A DNA stretch of 64,000 nt from an uncultured Pseudoteredinibacter sp. (GCF_947502065.1 NZ_CANMYE010000001.1:1535726-1599725), one strand, 5' to 3'. Positions 53,673 through 63,803 are shown, counted from the first letter of the stretch. Notes: generated from the letters alone by a model not told the origin. Made by a program: numbers and translations.

Positions 53673-54045
53673 CACTTGTTTTTAATTTTTATTGTTTTTG
53701 AAACAACAACTTAGCGAGATGTGCAATTAAACAGCAGAACGCTTACTTCGCACTCGTTAACGCCCTGCTGGCCTGAAAACTTTGGGCGCTGCAGCGGTCA
53801 ATAAAGAAATAATTGCATCGTCAAAAGCTTCTTTTCCAATATGTATCCTATGATTCCCCATCAAATTGGATAAAGACTCTATTTTTTCTCAACGCTGCCG
53901 ATACACTGTCTATACTTTAGCTATAGCCGTGGCACCTTGTTCAACATCACGTCTATAAAATACACTGCGCAAAGCAAGCGATGTAACCTCTAGCTTTGTA
54001 TAAAGTAATTTTATTAAAGAAAGACCCAGCGAGACACAGGAATTT
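53673..54045. other. Intergenic region before the 54046 gene
   Basis: About 370 bp holding the promoter region of the 54046 gene. No palindrome, RNA gene or reading frame I can support. Confidence 0.5.
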
Positions 54046-54822
54046 ATGGGAGCCAATGTACCAATTGTGGTAACTGCGGGAATTGTCATAGTTTTGTCAA
54101 TTCTGGCTTGCTATGCCCTTTTCACGCACAGTGTTAACTCAAAGCGTGAAAAGCGCCGGCTGCTGATTAACTCCTTAAAAACACGCGCTCGCAAAATAGA
54201 AGAGACCATGTCCTGCTTCCCGCCAAACTATCTGGGCTCATCATTAAGCCTAATTATTCAGCAAGCTTTAGTGGTTACCTTTGAAGAGCTATCAAACTTG
54301 CAGCCAGAAGACGGCAATCACAAAGCAATGCTCAAGCAATCTAACGAGCGATTTTTGGCACTTAGCAAACAAAAAGGCAGCAACCAACTAAAATCACTTA
54401 GCAATGCTAGGCAAATTACTGGCACACGTAAAAATTTGAAGCTGTTACTGAAATTCTTTCAACAGTTAGGTCAAAAAGGCGCATTAAATTCAAACAAGGC
54501 CGCTGAAGCTCGCAACATTATCAAGAATAAAATGGCACTATTAGCGGCTGACGAGCATGATATTCAGGCACGCGGCGCACTCGCTAACGGCAAACACCAA
54601 CTGGCTGCCCACTATTTCACACAAGCCAATACCATTCTTACTAAATACAACAGCGATCACGTTTTTAATGAAAACATTCGCAATCACCAAGAATGGATTA
54701 ATAGCGCTAGCGATATGGCCAAAGCCGAGCAAGATCGTATTAAAGCAGAAAAAGAAGCACTTGAAGCCGAAACCAAAAAATGGGATGACGGTGACTGGAA
54801 GAAGAAAAATTTCTACGATTAA
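54046..54822 (+). CDS. Membrane-anchored helical protein, unknown function
   Basis: 258 residues: one N-terminal transmembrane helix (about 4-27, VPIVVTAGIVIVLSILACYALF), a basic stop-transfer (SKREKRR), then a fully helical cytoplasmic part with a charged coiled-coil end (MAKAEQDRIKAEKEALEAETKKWDDGDWKKKNFYD). The middle has a repeat-like helix pair (IQARGALANGKHQLAAHYFTQANTIL). AGGAA precedes the ATG. I do not recognise the family. Confidence 0.7.
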   Translation: MGANVPIVVTAGIVIVLSILACYALFTHSVNSKREKRRLLINSLKTRARKIEETMSCFPPNYLGSSLSLIIQQALVVTFEELSNLQPEDGNHKAMLKQSNERFLALSKQKGSNQLKSLSNARQITGTRKNLKLLLKFFQQLGQKGALNSNKAAEARNIIKNKMALLAADEHDIQARGALANGKHQLAAHYFTQANTILTKYNSDHVFNENIRNHQEWINSASDMAKAEQDRIKAEKEALEAETKKWDDGDWKKKNFYD

Positions 54823-54870
54823 TTTAGCCGAGATCCCGCTGTGAACAAGACCTCGGCAAAGAATAATGAC

Positions 54871-55611
54871 TTAGGACTGCATTGCTTTTAAAAACGCTCG
54901 AATACGCTTAGCATTCGCACCCAAATCACTCAAACCAACTCTTGATGCGGATCTAACATCAACTACACTGCCGCTTGCACTGGCTTCAATTCGAATAATA
55001 ACGTCGTCCTTAAAACCAAATACGGCACTTTCAACCAATGCTTCAACGTGTCCAGTTTTCGCATCTTCCCATTGTAATTGCCAGCCAAAATCGGCAACTA
55101 CGCCCTTAGCCTTCTCAAAAGCTTCTTGCGGGGCGATAGCTAAACGCAGAGTTTTAACATCAGGATAAGCTTCTGCTTGCAGTTTTGGTAGCATCTCAAA
55201 ATTATATTCAATGGGGTTATCACTATCTTTACGTTCAACAAGCGCCGAAACAAATAGTGGAGGCCGACTGGTATCAGTACTAATATCGTGGATAGCTGGC
55301 ACTGAAAACGCCCCCAAGCCCACCGTAAAGACGACAGCTAAAACTGGCAGAGCGCCAATTAAGGTAGCCACTAAACTGCTTGAGCGAAGATTTTCCTTGC
55401 CAGCAATTAAGGCGTATAGCAAAACCAAAAGTGCCAAAGCACCTAAGGCTACAACCGTTAACATGCTGAACGCCGAACCAAGAAAGCCCATCTTAAGATC
55501 TAAACTTCCACTACGATAAGCCAATATCAGCACAGGCAATACAGCCAACAATAAAATTTGCGCTCTAATTAACCAAAGCGTCCAGGGCTTCTTTGCAACA
55601 GGGTTGTTCAT
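54871..55611 (-). CDS. DUF1499 domain membrane protein
   Basis: 246 residues: three hydrophobic helices in the first 110 residues (about 10-28, 40-63, 77-97), then a periplasmic or cytoplasmic DUF1499 domain (YPDVKTLRLAIAPQEAFEKAKGVVADFGWQLQW, VEALVESAVFGFKDDVIIRI, VVDVRSASRVGLSDLGANAKRIRAFL). The final RSASR-G-SDLG-N-RI pattern is diagnostic. Function unknown. Confidence 0.85.
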   Translation of the reverse strand: MNNPVAKKPWTLWLIRAQILLLAVLPVLILAYRSGSLDLKMGFLGSAFSMLTVVALGALALLVLLYALIAGKENLRSSSLVATLIGALPVLAVVFTVGLGAFSVPAIHDISTDTSRPPLFVSALVERKDSDNPIEYNFEMLPKLQAEAYPDVKTLRLAIAPQEAFEKAKGVVADFGWQLQWEDAKTGHVEALVESAVFGFKDDVIIRIEASASGSVVDVRSASRVGLSDLGANAKRIRAFLKAMQS

Positions 55612-55704
55612 AATTATCCTTTTTTATCCATTCGGTATAGCTACATTTAAAATTTGCAGTTGAGATTTGGTGAGCGAGCTTCATCTAGGCTTGAGAAACC
55701 AACC

Positions 55705-56391
55705 TCAACTATAAGCCTGATCAACATTGGCCGTAAACGATACTATGCGACTTATATGGGACATCGCCAATCCACTTTCTTCGTGCCATTTATTAAAAGC
55801 TGACTGAGCCAATCTAATATCTCTTTGCGAGGTTGGCTTTTTATCAACAATCTGTTGAGAAACAAGACTGGCTACTACATCATCAGTCAATATAAACGTG
55901 TCCTTGCCCACCATGCGCAAAAACCTTGGCGCTGACAAGCCGCCTAACTGTGCGCCTTTTTTCTTCAACATAAACCAAAGCTCACATATATTATCCGCAG
56001 GCCAGTCGGCTAGGAAACGGCCAAAACTGCCAAACTCCTGACTGATCTCCCTAAGCATTTGAGCATTGCTGCGTATCGAGCGGATTTTACCAAAATGCCG
56101 AATGATTTCTCGGTTCTGCATTTGTGCCTCTAGGTCCTCGTCGCTCATCATCAATACATCATAAGGGTCAAATCCGTGAAAAGCTTTCTCAAAAGCTGGC
56201 CACTTATTATCAACCAGCTCATGCTTTAAGCCGGCCCTAAATACCCTTCTGCTCATCATCGATAAATAATAAGCGTCACTGTTTGCCAGCAACTGCTCAT
56301 TGCTAGCCACGCTTGGCAACATGGTGGCTATATGCTTAGCCCCCCCTTTGTGCAGCTCTGCGGTAGCCTGAATATCGGAAAAAGACAGCAT
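55705..56391 (-). CDS. DNA-3-methyladenine glycosylase I family protein
   Basis: Helix-hairpin-helix base-excision glycosylase, 228 residues from the ATG at 56391. MSRRVFRAGLKHELVDNKWPAFEKAFHGFDPYDVLMMSDEDLE and RNREIIRHFGKIRSIRSNAQMLREI-type stretches match the Tag family core. The start codon shares a base with the msrB stop (TAATG), so the two genes are translationally coupled. The zinc-binding Cys/His of classical Tag are not evident, placing it among the more distant members; the reading frame's longer N-terminus would lie inside msrB and was rejected. Confidence 0.78.
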   Translation of the reverse strand: MLSFSDIQATAELHKGGAKHIATMLPSVASNEQLLANSDAYYLSMMSRRVFRAGLKHELVDNKWPAFEKAFHGFDPYDVLMMSDEDLEAQMQNREIIRHFGKIRSIRSNAQMLREISQEFGSFGRFLADWPADNICELWFMLKKKGAQLGGLSAPRFLRMVGKDTFILTDDVVASLVSQQIVDKKPTSQRDIRLAQSAFNKWHEESGLAMSHISRIVSFTANVDQAYS

Positions 56392-56789
56392 TAATCGTCC
56401 CCTGTAAATCGAATAGAAAGGGAATTTATGCAGTAACGGAGGCCTTTTGGTGCTGGTCCGTCGGTAAAAACATGGCCTAAATGGCTCGCACATTTTCGAC
56501 AGTGCACTTCTGTACGCACCATACCGTGACTGCGATCCATCTGCTCCTCTACGGCTTGCCGCTGTGCAGGCTGAGTAAAACTTGGCCAGCCACAGCCTGA
56601 ATCAAATTTTGCGTCTGATTCAAACAATGGCTCACCACAGCAACGACATAGGTATTGCCCTTGCTCCTTATGATTCCAATATTCACCTGTAAACGCGCGC
56701 TCTGTCCCCTGCTCTCGGCAAACATGGAACTCCTCGGGACTGAGCTTATCACGCCAATATTCTTTGCTTTTTATGTCCTCAGACATCAT
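56391..56789 (-). CDS. msrB: Peptide-methionine (R)-S-oxide reductase MsrB
   Basis: Reduces the R-epimer of methionine sulfoxide. 132 residues, with four zinc cysteines (Cys48, Cys51, Cys97, Cys100: CRCCGEPLF and [10 protein letters not shown]), GCGWPSF, and catalytic Cys120 in [16 protein letters not shown] precedes the first of two adjacent ATGs. Complements MsrA encoded at 17.6 kb. Confidence 0.95.
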   Translation of the reverse strand: MMSEDIKSKEYWRDKLSPEEFHVCREQGTERAFTGEYWNHKEQGQYLCRCCGEPLFESDAKFDSGCGWPSFTQPAQRQAVEEQMDRSHGMVRTEVHCRKCASHLGHVFTDGPAPKGLRYCINSLSIRFTGDD

Positions 56790-56941
56790 TTACACCTGCG
56801 ATTCGATTGTTGTGAAAGGTTGTCGCCCAATTAGCCGCTAATTGATCAAACTTTAAGTCGACAGATCCCACCCGCAGCCCCTAGAATAATGGCAGCTGCT
56901 CGACAGCAATAATATAAGCACCATACAAAAAGCACTACATC

Positions 56942-58156
56942 ATGTATACCATAGAAAAATCAGACAAACTTCACGGGGTTTGCTACGACATACGCGGGCC
57001 GGTTTTAGAGCACGCTCAGCGTATGGAAGAAGATGGCAGCCGTATCTTAAAGCTCAATATTGGCAATCCAGCGCCATTTGATTTCGCCGCACCCGATGAA
57101 ATTATTAAAGATGTCATTCTCAACCTGAGTGCGGCCGAAGGCTACACCCACTCTAAAGGCCTATTTGCAGCGCGCAAAGCCATTATGCAAGAATGCCAAA
57201 AGCTAAATATCACCGGCGTTGAAATTGAAGATATTTACATTGGCAATGGCGTCAGCGAGCTAATCACAATGGCGACTCAAGCCTTACTCAATGATGGCGA
57301 TGAGATTTTAGTACCCTCACCCGATTACCCGCTTTGGACAGCGGCGGTTGGTTTAGGAGGCGGCAAGCCAGTACATTACCTGTGTGACGAGCAATCGGAT
57401 TGGCAGCCCGCTCTGGACGATATTCGCTCTAAGATTAGTGATCGTACGCGAGCTATTGTCATTATCAATCCCAATAACCCAACGGGCGCCGTCTATTCAC
57501 AAGCCATGCTTCAAGAGCTGGTGCAGATTGCTCGCGAACACCAGCTAGTGCTATTTGCAGACGAAATCTACAGCAAGATTTTATACGATGACGCTGAATT
57601 TACGCCTTTGGGTCGTTTAGCTAAAGATATTGTATGCCTAAGTTTTAATGGCCTATCTAAATCTTATCGATTGGCCGGCTTTCGCTGCGGCTGGCTGGTA
57701 ATCTCTGGAGCAAAGCACCTAGCCAAAGGCTATCGCGAGGGTCTAGACATGCTGGCCTCGATGCGCCTTTGTGCGAATGTACCGGCGATGTATGCGGTAC
57801 AAACGGCACTAGGCGGTTACCAAAGCATTAATGAACTCATTTTGCCAGGCGGGCGCTTACTTGAGCAACGTAATATTGCCCACGAAGCCATTAGCCAAAT
57901 CCCCGGTGTATCTTGCGTAAAACCTAAAGGGGCGCTGTACTTATTTCCGAAAATTGATTTAGACATCCATAAGATTCAAGACGATGAGCAAATGGTGTTA
58001 GACTTTTTACGGCAGAAAAAAGTACTCCTAGTGCAAGGTAGCGCCTTTAATTGGCCGAACCCGGATCATTTTAGAATTGTGTTTTTGCCACGCAAAGAAG
58101 AGCTCAAGGATGCGATTGAGCAGTTTGCAAATTTTATCGAACACTACCGACAATAA
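56942..58156 (+). CDS. alaA: Glutamate-pyruvate aminotransferase AlaA
   Basis: PLP-dependent class I aminotransferase that makes alanine from pyruvate and glutamate. 404 residues, matching E. coli AlaA (YfbQ) in length and motifs: LNIGNPAPFDF, NPNNPTGAVYS, the PLP lysine Lys240 in SFNGLSKSYRLAGFRCGW, and a C-terminal FRIVFLPRKEEL with the substrate-carboxylate Arg. Divergent from msrB across about 150 bp. Confidence 0.94.
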   Translation: MYTIEKSDKLHGVCYDIRGPVLEHAQRMEEDGSRILKLNIGNPAPFDFAAPDEIIKDVILNLSAAEGYTHSKGLFAARKAIMQECQKLNITGVEIEDIYIGNGVSELITMATQALLNDGDEILVPSPDYPLWTAAVGLGGGKPVHYLCDEQSDWQPALDDIRSKISDRTRAIVIINPNNPTGAVYSQAMLQELVQIAREHQLVLFADEIYSKILYDDAEFTPLGRLAKDIVCLSFNGLSKSYRLAGFRCGWLVISGAKHLAKGYREGLDMLASMRLCANVPAMYAVQTALGGYQSINELILPGGRLLEQRNIAHEAISQIPGVSCVKPKGALYLFPKIDLDIHKIQDDEQMVLDFLRQKKVLLVQGSAFNWPNPDHFRIVFLPRKEELKDAIEQFANFIEHYRQ

Positions 58157-58182
58157 TTTTATTTGATAAGGCCGAGCAGACT

Positions 58183-58614
58183 ATGAGTGATTTGCATATC
58201 GATGACTTTTATCGAGATAGCGCGCGTATTCTGCTCCAGCTTTATCGACACTTCCCTCGCCGAGATTTAATTTATACCGAAGATATTATCGGGCCAGATA
58301 CGCCGGATGACTTTGGCTTGCCTAGCGATCGTCACCAAGCCTGTTTCGCCACTATGCTGTGGCTCGCGGAGCATCAGTATTTAAGTTATGGCAGTACAAT
58401 TGGCCAAGAAGCATTAGATCAGGCCGCATTGAGTCAACGAGGCTTTAACCTGCTCGCCCTACTCGAACAAGATACTGAGTTTCTTCCACAAGACTCTGAA
58501 ACCAAGGCCAGACACGAAGAAGGTTTAAGTCGAGCCCAGCTATTACGCCATAAGCTCAAAAGCGAAAGCTCTATTCGCTTGAACCATTATATGCGTTATC
58601 TATACACTCTTTGA
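58183..58614 (+). CDS. Conserved hypothetical protein
   Basis: 143 residues, soluble, helical; opening IDDFYRDSARILLQLYRHFPRRDLIYTEDIIGPDTPDDFGLPSDRHQACFATMLWLAEHQYL suggests a winged-helix-like or helical fold. No motif I can assign. It follows alaA by 26 nt on the same strand and is probably co-transcribed. Confidence 0.7.
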   Translation: MSDLHIDDFYRDSARILLQLYRHFPRRDLIYTEDIIGPDTPDDFGLPSDRHQACFATMLWLAEHQYLSYGSTIGQEALDQAALSQRGFNLLALLEQDTEFLPQDSETKARHEEGLSRAQLLRHKLKSESSIRLNHYMRYLYTL

Positions 58615-58668
58615 GCGATACTTTATATACCTCCCAGGCACATCCCAATAGGTAAAGCACTTACACTA

Positions 58669-59664
58669 TTAAGCACGCGTATCCTGCTGCCACTGGCCTT
58701 CATAACGATAATGAAATAGCTTTAACTGCTGATCACGATTGCGGTCCGGAAAATCTTCACTCGGCATTAAACGCGCAAGCTTAATACATTCTGGACACTC
58801 TTGTGCGATCAACTCATCGATAAAGTCTTCACCCAATTCGGGTGCATTTAAGCACAGTAAAATATCGGCACCGTGCTCAGCCAACTGAGGTATACGGCGG
58901 ACTAGCTTGGCATAATCCTGCTTTGCGACAAAACTGCCCTTTTGAAAGGACGGTGGATCAAAGATTAATACCCCATAGGGCCCTGGCCGGCGAATACGTC
59001 CCCAGGATTTAAGAATATTCTCCGCCAAAAAACGAGTTTTACAGCCCGCAACTTCAGCGAGATGATGATTGAACTGATGATTTTTCTGCCCCGTCTTAAG
59101 TGCACCGCGTGCCATATCAACATTCACAACCTCCGATGCACCAGCAGCAGCGGCAACAACACTAAAAGCACAAGTATAAGAAAATAGGTTGAGAATTTTT
59201 TTACCCTTAGCATGTGCCCCTAGCCACTTGCGGCCGGGTTCCATATCCAAGAAGAAGCCGGAATTTTGGCGTCCACCAAGCTGAATCTGAAAGCGCAAAT
59301 CTCCGCGCTGTGCAAATAAGGCTTCTTCGGCATCGAATCCATCGGCGCAGTATAGCCACTCACTAGGCGCGCCACGAACATAGCGATAGGAAACACCAAA
59401 AGCTAAAATCTCATTAGCGGCCATTAGGGGTTTGAGCTGCTCGCAGAGCTGATCTAAAAAAGATTTTTCTACCTCAGCAAAACATACGATCCACAATACT
59501 GGACTGTAATAATCAATAACCAGGTGCTCCAAACCCGGATAACACTGGCCGCGACCATGAAATATCCGCCTTGAGTCCTTGGATTGAAAAACGCCCTGCT
59601 GGTTTTTTGCTTCGACATGCTCCAGCAACTGGGCAAGTTGTTTTTCCGTATCGTTCGATAACAC
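58669..59664 (-). CDS. Class I SAM-dependent methyltransferase, RlmI/RlmK-like
   Basis: 331 residues. The Rossmann methyltransferase domain begins with SGFFLDMEPGRKWL, motif I LNLFSYTCAFSVVAAAAGASEVVNVDMARG and motif IV IFDPPSFQKG. The DPPSF motif and the GFFLD-R entry are shared with 23S rRNA cytosine/guanine methyltransferases of the RlmI/RlmK/YccW group, but the N-terminal part lacks a recognisable PUA domain, so the RNA target is uncertain. The start is a GTG with GAGG upstream. Confidence 0.8.
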   Translation of the reverse strand: MLSNDTEKQLAQLLEHVEAKNQQGVFQSKDSRRIFHGRGQCYPGLEHLVIDYYSPVLWIVCFAEVEKSFLDQLCEQLKPLMAANEILAFGVSYRYVRGAPSEWLYCADGFDAEEALFAQRGDLRFQIQLGGRQNSGFFLDMEPGRKWLGAHAKGKKILNLFSYTCAFSVVAAAAGASEVVNVDMARGALKTGQKNHQFNHHLAEVAGCKTRFLAENILKSWGRIRRPGPYGVLIFDPPSFQKGSFVAKQDYAKLVRRIPQLAEHGADILLCLNAPELGEDFIDELIAQECPECIKLARLMPSEDFPDRNRDQQLKLFHYRYEGQWQQDTRA

Positions 59665-59721
59665 TACTACAACCTCTAAAATCTACAGCCGATCTGCCAA
59701 AATAACATTATCCACAAACAC

Positions 59722-60879
59722 TTATACACCGCAGCTAATTGGGTAATAAATGGTATCACGATAACCACAGAGCACGGGAATGTGACCGCTTAATTCGCGA
59801 TCAAGCTCAGGGTCATTACTGTCAATAAGTAAAGGTCTGTTCTGCAATTCGGTAATTTTTGTTTTTGTCGCCAGCACCCAAAGATTGTCACGCCCCAAAG
59901 CCTTTAAAACAGCTGGACTTAACTGCTGATTGCCTCGCCCTAGCAAGTGCCCCTGACCGCCAATAGCGGTTATTAAGGCTTTGCACTTGTCAGGATGCTC
60001 TCGCAACAATGCTTCTAAATGGCTAGCATCAACATCTTTGGCAATTACCTCACCAGCATGTAAAACATCAAAGCCCAACAAGGTGCCTTCCAAATGCAGC
60101 TCATCAAGTACAGCCTTAGGTGTACTGCCTGGGCCAATCAAATAAAACTCGTCGTCTTCAAGGCGCTCGACGATATCAGCAGCAATATCTGCTAGCACAA
60201 GCTCCTCTACTTCGCGTCCGGAATTCTTGGTTTGCTGTACAAAGTGGCCAACTTCAGGCACCCATAATTCACCATAGTACTTTGACCGCACCTGCCCCTG
60301 ACGAAATAAAGTTTCATCGATATCGCGCACTTCTTGCTGGCGTAAATCAACCAAACCGTTTTTAAGAAGTAATAACAACACTTCAGCTGCCGATTCAGGG
60401 TTAATGGCAAATACTGCTGAATGCATTTTTACACCAGCTGGAATTCCTAAGCACACCTGGCCAGAAAGTTCAGAAGAAAATGCATTGACCATATTTCTCG
60501 CAGTGCCATCCCCACCCACGAATAGCAGTAAATCGATACCTTCTCGAGCTAATTCTTGGGCTATTCGCTCACTATCTTGTGCGGTGCTAAAGCCCTGATC
60601 ATTTAAAGCGCCTACAACGCGATGAGACAGCCCTAACTCCTCAAGCAGCTGCTCACCCATTTCAGCAGGCGCACTGAGAATTTCCAAATCAGCTTGTCGC
60701 TCGAGTAATGGCGCAAGTGCTCGCCTAGCACGCTCGGTCGAGCGGCCAGCTTGCCGACGCAAGTCATCACTGATGTCATCACTGCCTTTTAAGCCCTCAG
60801 GGCCGCCTAAACCAGCATAGGGGTTTAATAAAAAACCAAGGCGAAAAGGCTTCGCCTTGCTATCCAATTCAGAATTCAT
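59722..60879 (-). CDS. ATP-NAD kinase-like protein (AcoX/PpnK-type fold)
   Basis: 385 residues from the ATG at 60879. NAD-kinase/diacylglycerol-kinase fold: NPYAGLGGPEGLKG, the nucleotide motif LFVGGDGTARNMVNAF, and GIPAGVKMHSAVFAI. Length and the extended C-terminal domain (LIGPGSTPKAVLDELHLEGTLLGFDVLH) fit the AcoX-like subgroup rather than housekeeping NadK (about 290 residues). Activity is inferred. It begins 22 nt after the CbiM-like permease gene; a 19-codon extension to 60936 would overlap that gene. Confidence 0.8.
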   Translation of the reverse strand: MNSELDSKAKPFRLGFLLNPYAGLGGPEGLKGSDDISDDLRRQAGRSTERARRALAPLLERQADLEILSAPAEMGEQLLEELGLSHRVVGALNDQGFSTAQDSERIAQELAREGIDLLLFVGGDGTARNMVNAFSSELSGQVCLGIPAGVKMHSAVFAINPESAAEVLLLLLKNGLVDLRQQEVRDIDETLFRQGQVRSKYYGELWVPEVGHFVQQTKNSGREVEELVLADIAADIVERLEDDEFYLIGPGSTPKAVLDELHLEGTLLGFDVLHAGEVIAKDVDASHLEALLREHPDKCKALITAIGGQGHLLGRGNQQLSPAVLKALGRDNLWVLATKTKITELQNRPLLIDSNDPELDRELSGHIPVLCGYRDTIYYPISCGV

Positions 60880-60901
60880 GTTTTGAACCACTAGTGGAAA
60901 T

Positions 60902-61573
60902 TCAGTTGCGACGATCCAAATAGGAATCGTCGTCATAAGACCTTACAAGGTGGGGGTAAAATATCGTTAACACCGATGTCATCGCACCATTAATAAAGCC
61001 CTCTGGAAAGAGCATTAATGCAAACAGGTGCGCATATTGAGCCAACATTCCCCAATGGGCATCGGCCTCAATTATATAAAATAACAGCACTGAAAAACAC
61101 AACACAGCCAGCAGGGATAACATAGCCCCGACAAAGCCACCACCAAGCATAAAAATAAAGACGTTGCGAACCCGCATTCTTTCTAACAAAGCAATAAAAG
61201 CCATGCTAACGCTGGCCGGCACTATGACGTTAAGAAAAAGCTCGATCGGTAGCTGGACGCCAAAGCGGCTGCACAGCAAACTATTCAACAATAAAGCTAG
61301 CGAGCCCCCCAACACAGCAAGATGCCAACCGAAAACCAAACTGAGCGTAGTGATAGCCAATGGGTGAAAGGCAATGACATCCCTCACATTGACCTGCAAT
61401 AACCAAAAGAAGGCCAAAGCAATAATAGCGGCAAACCACGCGTGCTGGCGTTGTGACTGGGCTAACCATTGCCGCCAGGGGGCTTTAATTGCAGCAAGCA
61501 TCAGCACCAGCCCAGTGAGTAATAAAAGCGCGTAATATGAAAAGTTAAGCTCTGTGGGGATCAATAAAAACAT
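60902..61573 (-). CDS. CbiM-like energy-coupling-factor permease
   Basis: 223 residues, seven hydrophobic segments. The segments AFHPLAITTLSLVFGWHLAVLGG and ELFLNVIVPASVSMAFIALLERM resemble the CbiM/ECF cobalt-nickel substrate-binding membrane family, but the N-terminal metal-coordinating MHI(S/P)-type sequence of true CbiM is missing (the start is MFLLIPTEL). The start at 61573 follows AAGGAGA. No ECF ATPase gene is adjacent. Confidence 0.7.
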   Translation of the reverse strand: MFLLIPTELNFSYYALLLLTGLVLMLAAIKAPWRQWLAQSQRQHAWFAAIIALAFFWLLQVNVRDVIAFHPLAITTLSLVFGWHLAVLGGSLALLLNSLLCSRFGVQLPIELFLNVIVPASVSMAFIALLERMRVRNVFIFMLGGGFVGAMLSLLAVLCFSVLLFYIIEADAHWGMLAQYAHLFALMLFPEGFINGAMTSVLTIFYPHLVRSYDDDSYLDRRN

Positions 61574-61902
61574 GGGGCTATTGTCTCCTTTTTGCCAACG
61601 CCCCTGCAAATAAGAAAGGCGTCAACGCTTGGAATTCTCAGTTTTACGAGCGGCAAAATTTCGCCACCTTAGCATTTAGCAGCTTTGAAACAGCGCCAAT
61701 AAATCGCCATGAACCGCCCGACAAGCGGCACATGTTATGTAAGCCATTGTTTTTAAAGGTTATTAAATAAACAAAAATACTGGCACGGTTTTCGCTATTA
61801 CCTTAGTAATCGAACCAAAGAGCAGGCCAAAGCAGCCACTATGGCAAGTTTTAGCCTTTGCCGCTTTTTGGGAAAGCTAAGAGATAACACTAGGATTGCT
61901 AT
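61574..61902. other. Intergenic region between CbiM-like and diguanylate cyclase genes
   Basis: 329 bp between divergent genes. It must hold both promoters; no hexamer pair, palindrome or small gene stands out. Confidence 0.5.
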
Positions 61903-62859
61903 ATGGTCACCTCAGTACAAATCAGTTCTCGCCCCAATAAGGCCAAAGAAGTGATTGCACCCAGCCGTATTGCCGTACCACAGCAGGATTTAAGCGATGA
62001 GCTTTTTCGCTTAACCCAACGCCTTCAAACCAGCCTAGAGCTTGAGCAGGTTTTAGAGATATTCTTTCAGCAGTTGCAGCAGCATGTGAATATCGGTGGA
62101 ATGGTTTATACCAGCCCTTGCAAGCAGCATATTAAGTTGGGGCGGCCCAATATACACCACGTGGACTATCAATTGAGCCGACAAACCGCAGAAGGTGATG
62201 ATGGATTAGGGTCAATTGTCTTTAGTCGCGCCAAACGCTTTGCTGAGCATGAGCTGATCTTAATCGAATCGTTCCTCGGCCCGCTTATTTATCCTTTGCG
62301 AAACTCCCTACTCTATCGCCAGGCCTTAGCTGCTGCGATGTGCGACCCATTAACCCAAACTGGTAATCGGGCTGCAATGAGTAATGCCTTGCAACGCGAA
62401 ATCCAGTTGGCTAATCGCTATCAACAGGCACTATCGATGATGGTCATTGATATTGATCACTTCAAATCCGTCAATGATAACTACGGCCATGCCGCCGGTG
62501 ATGATGTAATTTGTAATGTCGCCAAAGCCATTACCACCGTGTGCCGAGAGACCGATCTAACCTTCCGCTTTGGTGGCGAAGAGTTTGTGGTTTTGCTCAA
62601 CAAAACCGATGCCGCTGGCGCCCGAGTAATTGCTGAGCGAGTACGCCGTCATATCGCCTCACTGAACACCCAATCCGATCAGCACGCTATTTCTGTAACG
62701 GCCAGTATCGGAACCGCAGAACTTAACCAAGATGACAATGGCGAGAGTTTATTTGAGCGGGCGGACAGCGCGCTGTACAAAGCCAAGCAACAAGGTCGCA
62801 ACCAAGTAGTAAGTTACGATCTAATGGATAATGTTCAGCATTCCCTGCTAGAAATGTAA
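61903..62859 (+). CDS. Diguanylate cyclase with N-terminal GAF-like domain
   Basis: Synthesises c-di-GMP. 318 residues: N-terminal 130 residues form a GAF-like domain (LFRLTQRLQTSLELEQVLEIFFQQL to LIESFLGPLIYPLRNSLLYRQ), then the GGDEF domain with DPLTQTGNRAAM, DIDHFKSVNDNYGHAAGDDVI and an active GGEEF (224-228). An RxxD inhibitory site (RETD) sits five residues before it, so product inhibition is expected. It is soluble, with no membrane helix. Confidence 0.93.
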   Translation: MVTSVQISSRPNKAKEVIAPSRIAVPQQDLSDELFRLTQRLQTSLELEQVLEIFFQQLQQHVNIGGMVYTSPCKQHIKLGRPNIHHVDYQLSRQTAEGDDGLGSIVFSRAKRFAEHELILIESFLGPLIYPLRNSLLYRQALAAAMCDPLTQTGNRAAMSNALQREIQLANRYQQALSMMVIDIDHFKSVNDNYGHAAGDDVICNVAKAITTVCRETDLTFRFGGEEFVVLLNKTDAAGARVIAERVRRHIASLNTQSDQHAISVTASIGTAELNQDDNGESLFERADSALYKAKQQGRNQVVSYDLMDNVQHSLLEM

Positions 62860-62886
62860 AACGGAAGCCTAAGCTTCCGTTTTACA
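62856..62886. terminator. Bidirectional terminator after the diguanylate cyclase gene
   Basis: TGTAAAACGGAAGC / GCTTCCGTTTTACA with a CTAA loop. The left arm includes the cyclase stop codon. It can also terminate rluB transcription from the other side. Confidence 0.8.
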
Positions 62887-62912
62887 TTAACTTTACGACC
62901 CGTTTAACGTTC

Positions 62913-63797
62913 CTACTTACTCTTTCCAGGATTGCTAAAGTGGTGAGGCCGCTGCCCTTTACCGGCACGCAAGCGTTTTTGATGGCGACGTTGATATTCT
63001 TTTTCAGACTTTGTTTGCATTAGCCTTTCAGTGGCTTCCAAGCCCGCTGTCATTGCCAACTCGGCAACTTCTTTATCGTTAAGCTCAATCCATTGACCGA
63101 CTCGTACATGGGAGGGAATAAAGATATTTCCATATCTTACCCGCTTAAGACGTGAAACATTAACGCCTTGAGACTCCCACAAACGGCGTACCTCGCGGTT
63201 ACGGCCTTCCATCACCACACAGTAAAACCAGCGGTTTTTACCTTCTCCAGGCCCTTCTACAATATCCGTAAAGCGCGCCATGCCATCATCTAGCATCACA
63301 CCCTCACGCAAACGCTTGAGCATATCCTCATCAACATCTCCTTGAATCCTAATCAGGTATTCGCGGTCAATATTTGAAGATGGATGCATAAGCTTATTGG
63401 CCAAATCACCATCATTGGTGAATAACAACAAGCCACTGGTATTAAAATCCAAACGCCCAATTGAAATCCAGCGCCCAGACTTTAACTTTGGCAAACGCTC
63501 ATAAACGGTTCGACGACCTTCGGGGTCTTTACGTGAGCAAATTTCCCCTTCTGGCTTGTTGTAAAGCAACACTCTAGGGCGCTCACGAACAGCACTGTCG
63601 ATACTGACCCGACGACCATCAAAATTAATGCGGTCATCTTCTGTCACACGATCCCCGAGCTTCGCCAGCGCACCGTTAACTTGTACACGACCATCAGAGA
63701 TGGCACGTTCCATTTCACGACGAGAACCAAGTCCTGCTCGCGCTAAAACTTTCTGTAATTTTTCATCAGGTTGTGCCTGATCACTTTCATTGCGCAT
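62913..63797 (-). CDS. rluB: 23S rRNA pseudouridine synthase RluB
   Basis: Isomerises U2605 of 23S rRNA (E. coli numbering). 294 residues: an S4 RNA-binding domain (12-60: [22 protein letters not shown]) and a RsuA-type catalytic domain with Asp117 in [14 protein letters not shown] basic C-terminal tail ([22 protein letters not shown]) follows, as is common in RluB. It starts 6 nt after the scpB stop codon, the conserved scpA-scpB-rluB order. Confidence 0.94.
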   Translation of the reverse strand: MRNESDQAQPDEKLQKVLARAGLGSRREMERAISDGRVQVNGALAKLGDRVTEDDRINFDGRRVSIDSAVRERPRVLLYNKPEGEICSRKDPEGRRTVYERLPKLKSGRWISIGRLDFNTSGLLLFTNDGDLANKLMHPSSNIDREYLIRIQGDVDEDMLKRLREGVMLDDGMARFTDIVEGPGEGKNRWFYCVVMEGRNREVRRLWESQGVNVSRLKRVRYGNIFIPSHVRVGQWIELNDKEVAELAMTAGLEATERLMQTKSEKEYQRRHQKRLRAGKGQRPHHFSNPGKSK

Positions 63798-63803
63798 GCT
63801 GAC

